From assembly GCA_900752285.1 (NCBI GenBank), contig CAADUW010000199.1, positions 1-13,205 of the forward strand: a stretch of DNA of 13,205 nucleotides, given 5' to 3'. Each line of letters starts with the position of its first letter. Position 1 is the stretch's first letter. Both the position numbers and the translations under genes were made by a program. Origin of the DNA: an uncultured Oscillospiraceae bacterium. GTDB taxonomy: Bacteria; Bacillota; Clostridia; Oscillospirales; Oscillospiraceae. Below, piece by piece: positions 8,224-13,205 of this stretch. The notes under the pieces were generated by a model that was given only the letters and a program-made list of their open reading frames with translations, had not been told where the DNA came from and made no database searches.

Positions 8224-8252
8224 ATTGTATCACAGAATGCAACCCTTGTAAA
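8224..8252 (-). promoter_or_regulatory. Promoter of murA
   Basis: On the minus strand TTTACA (8247-8252), a 17-bp spacer and TACAAT (8224-8229) match the SigA consensus with one mismatch in each box. TGA just before the -10 adds an extended -10. Transcription should start near 8217, giving a leader of about 43 nt before the TTG start. It is the best promoter in the window. Confidence 0.82.
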
Positions 8253-8349
8253 GCTTTTTCCCGCCCGGCGGTTTTCAGGGAGGACAGTTCGGAGCTTAAC
8301 CGGGAGATTGCCGCCGATTACGGGTCATTCCGAGCCAGTCCGCTTTCCT

Positions 8350-8545
8350 GGCGTGGGAATCCCCCGGTTGAATGGAAGTGGGGGAACGATGTCTGCCCCC
8401 CCTTGGCACGCGAAGCGTGACTGAGAGGGTTCCCGCCGCTGCGGCGGAGGACTCCCCCTGCCACTGCGTGGCCCTCCCCCCTCATAAATGCGGGGGGCAA
8501 GGCTTATCGTTCCATGGTACCATTCATCCGGGGGATCCGCACGCC
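8350..8545 (-). mobile_element. Near-complete modular element C'-B-A-C with terminal inverted repeats
   Basis: Read on the minus strand, the element begins GGCGTGCGGATCCCCCGG followed by ATGAATGG. Its other end, reverse-complemented, begins GGCGTGGGAATCCCCCGG followed by TTGAATGG, which is 3 mismatches in 26. Between the ends lie module B (8436-8513), a short module A (only the CACGCTTCGCGTG palindrome, second hairpin lost) and module C (8350-8401). The 78-bp stretch 8436-8513 differs by one base from 13122-13199. It has no coding capacity and would need a transposase in trans if mobile. It fills the gap between the murA promoter and the methyltransferase gene. Confidence 0.7.
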
Positions 8546-8564
8546 GGTGACATCGGTCACCGGC
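8543..8564. other. Perfect 9-bp inverted repeat downstream of the methyltransferase gene
   Basis: GCCGGTGAC and GTCACCGGC are separated by a 4-nt loop. The hairpin starts at the edge of the modular element and lies about 47 bp beyond the methyltransferase stop. No T-tract follows on either strand, so it is not a standard terminator, though it could protect a 3' end. Confidence 0.5.
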
Positions 8565-8588
8565 TCAGAATGAGGCCCTGTCGGGGGA

Positions 8589-8611
8589 AATCCTGCCGGA
8601 GGCATTCCCTT
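8589..8611 (-). repeat. 23-bp perfect repeat D, copy 2
   Basis: This is the reverse complement of 5931-5953 with no mismatch. On the gene strand it begins at the last base of the methyltransferase TGA stop codon, so the repeat directly abuts the gene. Confidence 0.65.
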
Positions 8612-9906
8612 CACCGCATCCGCCGCAGGCCCTTGGGGTAGTGGTTTTTCAGGGTCGTGCCGTCGCCCTTTGCCCAGCCGAGGGTGTAATTTTCCGCGCA
8701 GACCACGCAGTAGCCCTTCCGGTTTCCCGGAACGGTTTCGCCCCGGAGATAGGCGGCAAGCTCCGGGCTGTCGAAGGGCAGACGGGGGTCCCCCGGGCGG
8801 GGGCGGAGCCACAGTGCCAGTGCGTGGGCAGGCTCCAGACGGTCCTTCTTCACCGTGCCCAGCTCCAGACCGGGGCGCAGAACCCGCAGTCCCCGGAGAC
8901 TGGGCGTCCCCTCCGGAATCCGGAAGCAGGTGTTCCCGAACAGCACGCCGGTACCCTCGGGCAGAACGATGCCCTGCTCCTTCAGAAAGACCTCCGCGCA
9001 CTTTGGCAGCTTCTGCCCCGGCTCCTCGGGGGGAAGCTCCCGGTCTCCGTCCATTCTACGCAGTACGGCGGCAAAATGTCCCTCTCCCAGCAGTTTGTGG
9101 GGAAGCAGGCGGAAGGAACCATTTTCTCCCGCACGGAACCAGGGTGCCTCCACCGTCTCGGGCGCATAGTCCGGGTGCCGGGTCAGAAAGGCGGCCACCG
9201 TGTCCTCGTCCTCCGCCGGAGCGAAGGTGCAGGTGGAGTAGACCAGCCGTCCGCCGGGGCGCAGCATTCCCGCCGCCGCGTCCAGAATCTCCGCCTGCCG
9301 CCGGGCGCACAGGGCCACGTTTTCCTCCGACCAGTCCTCCAGGGCTGCGCTTTCCTTCCGGAACATGCCCTCGCCGGAGCAGGGGGCGTCTACCAGAATC
9401 CGGTCAAAGAAGCCGCGGAACCGCTTCGCCAGCGATGCAGGTTCCTCGTTCAGCACCAGCGCGTTGGCAATGCCCAGCCGCTCGATGTTCTGGGACAGGA
9501 TCCGGGCGCGCCTGGGGTGGATCTCGCTGCAGATGAGCAGACCCTGTCCCAGCATCCGCCCGGCGATCTGGGTAGTTTTGCCGCCGGGCGCGGCGCACAG
9601 ATCCAGCACCCGTTCTCCGGGCTGAGGGTCCAGCAGGGCAACAGGTGCCATGGCGCTGGCCTCCTGCAAATAGTAGACCCCGGCGTCGTGGCAGGGGTGA
9701 AGCCCCGGGCGGCTCTCCGGATCGTAGTAACAGCCCATGGGCTCCCAGGGTACGGGAGCCATGACGAAGGGCAGCCGGGGAGGTTCGCCCTTCAGCGGAT
9801 TCATCCGCAGCGCCACCGCCCGGGGGCGGTCAAAGCTTTTGAGAAACTCCGGAAATTCGTCCCCCAGCTGGGACTCCATCCGGGCAAGAAACTGAGCAGG
9901 AAGCAT
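8611..9906 (-). CDS. RsmF-like (NOL1/NOP2/Sun family) RNA m5C methyltransferase
   Basis: This S-adenosylmethionine-dependent enzyme puts a methyl group on cytosine C5 in RNA, most likely 16S rRNA near the decoding site as RsmF does elsewhere. It has 431 residues. Motifs are the SAM-binding DLCAAPGGKT (about 102-111), DAPCSGEGMF (173-182) with a Cys at 176, and STCT (224-227) with a Cys at 226; these two Cys are the catalytic and release residues of the family. The C-terminal part, ending GYCVVCAENYTLGWAKGDG then LKNHYPKGLR, fits the RsmF-type PUA-like RNA-binding tail. ATG 9906 has AAAGGAGC 7 nt upstream. The frame runs on to 10182, but the extra part translates an intergenic repeat. The exact target base is inferred. 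No clear promoter was found. Confidence 0.93.
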   Translation of the reverse strand: MLPAQFLARMESQLGDEFPEFLKSFDRPRAVALRMNPLKGEPPRLPFVMAPVPWEPMGCYYDPESRPGLHPCHDAGVYYLQEASAMAPVALLDPQPGERVLDLCAAPGGKTTQIAGRMLGQGLLICSEIHPRRARILSQNIERLGIANALVLNEEPASLAKRFRGFFDRILVDAPCSGEGMFRKESAALEDWSEENVALCARRQAEILDAAAGMLRPGGRLVYSTCTFAPAEDEDTVAAFLTRHPDYAPETVEAPWFRAGENGSFRLLPHKLLGEGHFAAVLRRMDGDRELPPEEPGQKLPKCAEVFLKEQGIVLPEGTGVLFGNTCFRIPEGTPSLRGLRVLRPGLELGTVKKDRLEPAHALALWLRPRPGDPRLPFDSPELAAYLRGETVPGNRKGYCVVCAENYTLGWAKGDGTTLKNHYPKGLRRMR

Positions 9907-9963
9907 GAAAAAGCTCCTTTCTGTGAGCGAAAGCGGAAAATGGACTGTGGATAGCTGCGGTAT

Positions 9964-9995
9964 CCGCTTTTCGGATGATGAAAAACAAAAAGCGG
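9964..9995. other. 8-bp inverted repeat upstream of the methyltransferase gene
   Basis: CCGCTTTT (9964-9971) and AAAAGCGG (9988-9995) are perfectly complementary across a 16-nt AT-rich loop. It lies about 58 bp upstream of the start codon, where a promoter or operator could sit. No function can be assigned from sequence. Confidence 0.35.
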
Positions 9996-10012
9996 CGGAG
10001 TCCGACGAAACG

Positions 10013-10136
10013 CAGCCCGGATGAAAGGTACGGCGGAACGACAAGCCTTGCCCCCCGCATTTATGAGGGGGGAGGGCCGCGCAGCGGCAGGGGGAGTCCT
10101 TCACCGGGTCGGATGAAAGGCAAACCGGAACGAAAG
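10013..10136 (+). repeat. Modular intergenic repeat C'-B with a second C' end
   Basis: Positions 10018-10044 (CGGATGAAAGGTACGGCGG and on) are the C' end, followed by module B (10045-10098). The whole aligns with the minus strand of 8446-8545. At 10110-10136 a related sequence, CGGATGAAAGGCAAACCGG and on, repeats in the same direction. Module B is therefore bracketed by about 27-bp direct repeats. Modules A and C are absent. Confidence 0.68.
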
Positions 10137-10180
10137 CATGCGCGGGGGTATTTCCGGAAGCCGGACGGTTCCGGGCAGTC

Positions 10181-10212
10181 AAAAGCAGCCGCTCCTTTTG
10201 GGGGAGCGGCTG
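10181..10212 (-). terminator. Intrinsic terminator of pnp
   Basis: On the minus strand CAGCCGCTCC (10203-10212) pairs perfectly with GGAGCGGCTG (10186-10195) across a 7-nt loop and is followed by CTTTT. AAAA precedes the stem, so it could also work weakly in the other direction. It begins about 24 bp after the pnp stop. Confidence 0.88.
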
Positions 10213-10217
10213 TTTTC

Positions 10218-10235
10218 TTCCGGTGCGTGCCGGAA
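10218..10235 (-). other. Small hairpin directly after the pnp stop codon
   Basis: TTCCGG and CCGGAA close over a 6-nt loop, starting one base after the pnp TAA. With the terminator it makes a double hairpin at the 3' end. A role in 3'-end stability is possible but unproven. Confidence 0.45.
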
Positions 10236-10236
10236 A

Positions 10237-12357
10237 TTACTTGTTTTCCATTTCCTTCAGGGCGTCCTTGCGGCTGAAGTTGGCGCGGCCCTTCTCGTCG
10301 AAGCCCATGAACTTCACCCAGGTCATATCGCCCAGGTTCAGCACGTCCTCGACCTTCTCGACACGGTGGTTTTCCAGCTTGGAGATGTGCACCATGCCGT
10401 CATGACCGGGGGCAATCTCCACGAAAGCGCCGATGGGCAGGATCCGAACCACCTTGCCGTAGTACAGCTTACCCACCTCGGGCACGAAGCAGATGTCGTC
10501 CACCATCTTCTTGGCGGCGTAGGCGGCGGCGGAGTCCACAGCGGAAATAAACACGCTGCCGTCGTCGTCGATGTCAACCTTGGCGCCGGTGTCGGCGCAG
10601 ATCTTCTGGATGGTCTTTCCGCCGGAGCCGATGACCTCCCGGATCTTGTCCACGGGGATCTTCAGGCTCAGCATCTTGGGCGCGAACTCGGAGACCTCCG
10701 CCCGGGGCGCGGGGATGGCCTTCAGCATGATCTCGTCCAGAATCTCCAGACGGGCCTTCCGGCAGCGCTCCAGCGCGTCGGCGATGATCTCCATGGTCAG
10801 GCCCCTGTTCTTCAGGTCCATCTGGATGGCGGTGATGCCCTCGGTGGTACCGGCCACCTTGAAGTCCATCTCGCCGTGGAAATCCTCAACGCCCTGAATG
10901 TCGGTGAAGGTTCTCCACTCGCCGGTCTCCTGATCGGAGATCAGGCCGCAGGAAATGCCTGCCACGGGCCGCTTGATGGGCACGCCGGCATCCATCAGAG
11001 CCAGGGTAGAGCCGCAGATGGAGCCCTGAGAGGTGGAGCCGTTGGAGGACAGGACCTCGGAAACCACCCGGATGGCGTAGGGGAACTCCTCCACGCTGGG
11101 GATCACGGGCAGCAGAGCCTTCTCGGCAAGGGCACCGTGACCGATCTCACGACGGGAGGTGGACCGGGCGGCACGGGCCTCACCGGTGGAGTAGGCGGGG
11201 AAGTTGTAGTGGTGGATATACCGCTTGGACTCCTCGGGGTAGATGGTGTCCAGCTTCTGGGCGGCGGACAGGGTGTTCAGGGTGCAGACGGACAGAACCT
11301 GGGTCTGGCCCCGGGTGAACAGGCCCGAGCCGTGGACTCTGGGCAGCACGCCGACCTCGGCATCCAGCGGACGGATCTCGTCCATGCCCCGGCCGTCCAC
11401 ACGCTTGCCCTGCAGCAGCCACTTCTTGACGACCTTCTTCTGCATCTTGTACAGGCACACCTCAATGTGGGTGTCGAAGTCCTCGTACTTCTCGCCGAAC
11501 TTCTCCTTGAAGTCCAGCCGGGCGGCGGTGAGCCGCTCCTCCCGGACGTTCTTGTCGTCGGTGTCCAGCGCGTACTCGATCTGACCCAGACCGTAGTTCA
11601 TCAGGTCGTCCAGCAGCTCGTGGTTCACGGCGGCCTTCTCGAAGGTGAACTTGGGCTTGCCGATCTCGGCCACGATGGAGTTGATGAACTTCACGATCTC
11701 CATGTTGGTCTCGTGAGCGATCCGGATGGCTTCCAGCACCACGCCCTCGGGAGCCTCGTTGGCCTCGGTCTCGATCATGACCACCTTTTCAAAGGTGGAG
11801 GCGATGCACACGAAGCAGTCGGCGGCAGCCCGCTGGTCGGCGGAGGGGTTCACGATATACTCGCCGCCGATGTGGCACACATTGGTGGTGGCGACGGGTC
11901 CGTTCCAGGGCACGTCGGAGGAAGCGATGGAGATGGAAGCGCCCAGAGAGGCGACGATCTCCACGGGGTTGTCGTAGTCGTTGGCAAGGACGGTGCAGGT
12001 CACCACGGTGTCGTTGCGCAGCTCCTCGTCAAAGAGGGGACGCATGGGCCGGTCGATGATCCGGCTGTTCAGGATGCCCCGCTCGCTGGGCTTGCCCTCC
12101 CGGCGGTTGAAGGAGCCGGGGATCCGGCCCACGGCGTACATCCGCTCCTCGAACTCGATGGTCAGGGGGAAGTAGTCGATACCGGCCTTGGGGATGGGGT
12201 TGCAGGTGACGGTGGTCAGAACCACGGTGTCGCCGTAGCGGCAGATGCACTCGGCGTCGGCCAGCTCAGCCACCTTGCCGGTCTCCACGGTGAAGGGGCG
12301 TCCGCCGATCTCCATCTCAAAGACCTTGTGGTTGGGAAACTGCTTGTGAGTTACCAT
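10237..12357 (-). CDS. pnp: Polyribonucleotide nucleotidyltransferase (PNPase)
   Basis: This trimeric exoribonuclease degrades RNA 3' to 5' using phosphate and can also add nucleotides to 3' ends. It has 706 residues, standard for the family. The first RNase PH domain includes GRIPGSFNRREGKPSERGIL (about 77-96); the second contains MDFKVAGTTEG with the metal-binding Asp region. A KH domain with IGSGGKTI (about 576-583) and an S1 domain (about 629-697, GKVVRILPIGAFVEI) complete the RNA-binding C-terminus. ATG 12357 follows GGAGGT by 7 nt. An upstream in-frame extension of 26 codons runs through the leader hairpin and is unlikely. It lies 175 bp after rpsO, the widely conserved order. A long stem-loop in the leader suggests RNase III processing and self-regulation. 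Confidence 0.98.
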   Translation of the reverse strand: MVTHKQFPNHKVFEMEIGGRPFTVETGKVAELADAECICRYGDTVVLTTVTCNPIPKAGIDYFPLTIEFEERMYAVGRIPGSFNRREGKPSERGILNSRIIDRPMRPLFDEELRNDTVVTCTVLANDYDNPVEIVASLGASISIASSDVPWNGPVATTNVCHIGGEYIVNPSADQRAAADCFVCIASTFEKVVMIETEANEAPEGVVLEAIRIAHETNMEIVKFINSIVAEIGKPKFTFEKAAVNHELLDDLMNYGLGQIEYALDTDDKNVREERLTAARLDFKEKFGEKYEDFDTHIEVCLYKMQKKVVKKWLLQGKRVDGRGMDEIRPLDAEVGVLPRVHGSGLFTRGQTQVLSVCTLNTLSAAQKLDTIYPEESKRYIHHYNFPAYSTGEARAARSTSRREIGHGALAEKALLPVIPSVEEFPYAIRVVSEVLSSNGSTSQGSICGSTLALMDAGVPIKRPVAGISCGLISDQETGEWRTFTDIQGVEDFHGEMDFKVAGTTEGITAIQMDLKNRGLTMEIIADALERCRKARLEILDEIMLKAIPAPRAEVSEFAPKMLSLKIPVDKIREVIGSGGKTIQKICADTGAKVDIDDDGSVFISAVDSAAAYAAKKMVDDICFVPEVGKLYYGKVVRILPIGAFVEIAPGHDGMVHISKLENHRVEKVEDVLNLGDMTWVKFMGFDEKGRANFSRKDALKEMENK

Positions 12358-12386
12358 TGAATTTACCTCCATTGAATGTTGTTGTT

Positions 12387-12453
12387 CCGGGAGGTTTAGC
12401 ACTTGAAACTGCCGTGCGTCACACGGTACTTTCAACTGCTAAACCGTCTCCCG
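12387..12453 (-). promoter_or_regulatory. Long imperfect stem-loop in the pnp leader
   Basis: On the minus strand the arms pair as follows: GGGA with TCCC, GGTTTAGC with GCTAAACC, TTGAAA with TTTCAA, and CCGTG with CACGG. They are separated by a 3-nt bulge and small internal loops, with a 5-nt TGACG loop at the tip. About 24 pairs form in 67 nt. The hairpin ends 29 nt before the pnp ATG. In Escherichia coli and Streptomyces, RNase III cuts stem-loops at this place in rpsO-pnp transcripts and PNPase then controls its own mRNA; the same use here is inferred. Confidence 0.78.
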
Positions 12454-12459
12454 ATTGTA
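12454..12459 (-). promoter_or_regulatory. Possible -10 element for pnp
   Basis: TACAAT on the minus strand is one base from TATAAT, but the -35 region is poor. Transcription would begin near 12447, placing the GGTTTAGC stem almost at the 5' end of the mRNA, a position that tends to stabilise transcripts. Read-through from rpsO is the alternative. Confidence 0.35.
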
Positions 12460-12496
12460 CATAGGGTGTGTGCGGGGAAAAGGGGGCGGATGCTTC

Positions 12497-12522
12497 AAAA
12501 GGGGCGACGGATGTCGCCCCTT
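12497..12522 (-). terminator. Terminator or attenuator after rpsO
   Basis: AAGGGGCGAC and GTCGCCCCTT pair over 10 bp with an ATCC loop, and the T-run totals only four. It starts 10 bp after the rpsO stop. The short T-run suggests partial termination, letting some transcripts continue into pnp. Confidence 0.75.
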
Positions 12523-12532
12523 CGGAATCAGA

Positions 12533-12799
12533 TTACTTACGGATACCCAGCTTGGCGATCAGAGCACGGTAACGGTTGATGTCCTTCTTAGCCAGATAGT
12601 CCAGCATGCTGCGGCGCTTACCGACCATCATCAGCAGACCGCGGCGGGAGTGGTTGTCGTGCTTGTGCACCCGCAGGTGATCGGTCAGCTCGTTGATCCG
12701 GGCGGTCAGAATGGCGATCTGAACCTCGGGAGAACCGGTGTCGCCCTCGTGGGTAGCGTTTTCCAGGATAACCTGGGTCTTCTTTTCCTTCTGAATCAT
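12533..12799 (-). CDS. rpsO: 30S ribosomal protein S15
   Basis: This primary-binding small-subunit protein sits on the 16S rRNA central domain and helps recruit S6/S18. It has 88 residues, as is normal. The conserved stretch [20 protein letters not shown], followed by [16 protein letters not shown] and the [10 protein letters not shown] helix, identifies it without doubt. ATG 12799 follows AGGTGG by 8 nt. The open frame extends 29 codons upstream, but these are not S15-like. S15 represses its own mRNA in several bacteria, and the roughly 100-nt leader upstream gives room for that. A partial terminator separates it from pnp. Confidence 0.99.
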   Translation of the reverse strand: MIQKEKKTQVILENATHEGDTGSPEVQIAILTARINELTDHLRVHKHDNHSRRGLLMMVGKRRSMLDYLAKKDINRYRALIAKLGIRK

Positions 12800-12900
12800 T
12801 GTGTGTTCCACCTTTTCATTATTTTGCCCGGCGGCCAAGTACAGGGTCGGTGAAAACTCCCATGACTGAGCGGCGGGCGGAATCACTGAACATAATCAGC
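12800..12900 (-). promoter_or_regulatory. rpsO leader, candidate S15 autoregulatory region
   Basis: About 100 nt separate the predicted transcription start from the rpsO ATG, long for a plain leader. GCCCG can pair with CGGGC across it, and there are GGG/CCC segments between. I cannot recognise a known S15-binding fold, so this is a location-based suggestion. Confidence 0.3.
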
Positions 12901-12906
12901 TTTTCC

Positions 12907-12935
12907 ATGTTACCACAAGTATTCCCAAAAGTAAA
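12907..12935 (-). promoter_or_regulatory. Promoter of rpsO (extended -10)
   Basis: On the minus strand TTTACT (12930-12935), a 17-bp spacer and TAACAT (12907-12912) each match 4 of 6 consensus bases, and TGG before the -10 gives an extended -10. Transcription should begin near 12900. Confidence 0.62.
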
Positions 12936-12973
12936 GCCTTATTTTCGGGAGAAAACCCGGAAAATTCGCTGCG

Positions 12974-13205
12974 GAGCCATCCCCGCCGCTGCGGGGGACT
13001 CCCCCTGCCGCTGCGCGGCCCTCCCCCCTCATAAATGCGGGGGGCAAGAACGGTGCGAAGCGCCCTCGGCTTCCCCTCTGGGGGAGCTGGCACGGCGCAG
13101 CCGTGACTGAGGAGGCTTTCCCCGCTGCGGCGGAGGACTCCCCCTGCCACTGCGTGGCCCTCCCCCCTCATAAATGCGGGGGGCAAGGCTTGTCGTTCCG
13201 CTGTA
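12974..13205 (-). repeat. Tandem modular repeat B-A-B, cut by the window end
   Basis: Read on the minus strand from the window end, there is part of a C' end (AGCGGAACGACAAG), module B (13122-13199), module A (about 13059-13113, with CACGGCTGCGCCGTG and a CCCCCAGAGGGG hairpin), a junction GCGCTTCGCACCGTTC, and a second module B (12998-13048). The same A-junction-B arrangement stands in opposite orientation at 1-109. It lies just upstream of the rpsO promoter. No gene is visible between 12936 and the window end. Confidence 0.75.

Noticed and set aside
8641..9954. 437-codon plus-strand frame across the methyltransferase
   Set aside because: It is antisense to the conserved catalytic motifs, so it is a composition artefact.
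9964..9995. Inverted repeat as a terminator
   Set aside because: The loop is long, no T-tract follows the second arm, and it lies upstream of the methyltransferase rather than after a gene.
10138..12360. 740-codon open frame on the plus strand across pnp
   Set aside because: It is antisense to an intact pnp, with low-complexity Gly/Val/His/Leu composition and no Shine-Dalgarno or family motif.
12358..12435. 26-codon N-terminal extension of pnp
   Set aside because: It would translate through the leader stem-loop, while ATG 12357 has an ideal GGAGGT Shine-Dalgarno.
12944..12965. TTTTCGGG/CCCGGAAAA hairpin upstream of the rpsO promoter as a terminator
   Set aside because: The stem needs a bulge and no T-tract follows on either strand.
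12974..13205. Possible CRISPR array from repeated hairpin units
   Set aside because: There are only two B units here, at unequal distance, with a different repeat module between them. No regular spacers and no cas genes are present.

Overview
The window reads as ordinary housekeeping chromosome from a GC-rich Clostridia-type Firmicute. A gut Oscillospirales-like organism is my best guess, from the gene content, the GGAGG-type ribosome binding sites, and the GC-rich hairpin repeats between genes. The taxonomic call is an inference; no rRNA gene is present to settle it. All seven supported genes lie on the minus strand. In order of transcription (right to left) they are rpsO (ribosomal protein S15), pnp (PNPase), an RsmF-like rRNA m5C methyltransferase, murA, a thiamine pyrophosphokinase, a CtpE-like P-type cation ATPase, and secA.

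Right end (10181-12935): rpsO and pnp form the conserved rpsO-pnp pair. rpsO has a recognisable extended -10 promoter and a roughly 100-nt leader, and is followed by a terminator-like hairpin. pnp has a long imperfect stem-loop (12387-12453) directly upstream, in the place where RNase III processes pnp transcripts in other bacteria. pnp ends in two hairpins, the second a good intrinsic terminator.

Middle (5974-10180): the methyltransferase, murA and thiamine pyrophosphokinase genes are separated by long gaps and look like single-gene units. murA has the clearest promoter in the window, a TTG start with a strong Shine-Dalgarno, and an intrinsic terminator 6 bp after its stop. Left part (107-5680): the P-type ATPase and secA, each preceded by a copy of a small MITE-like inverted-repeat element.

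The notable feature is the non-coding DNA. Every inter-gene gap except rpsO-pnp carries repeats. One modular family can be reconstructed as C'-B-A-C, with terminal inverted repeats C'/C and internal hairpins; one near-complete copy lies at 8350-8545. A second family (2977-3150 and 5699-5770) has different terminal inverted repeats. A third is a 23-bp perfect repeat near two stop codons. A-B tandems sit in opposite orientation at the two ends of the window. I found no tRNA, rRNA, CRISPR, phage, transposase or defence genes, and no previously undescribed protein system. The repeat families and the pnp leader are the items most worth following up.
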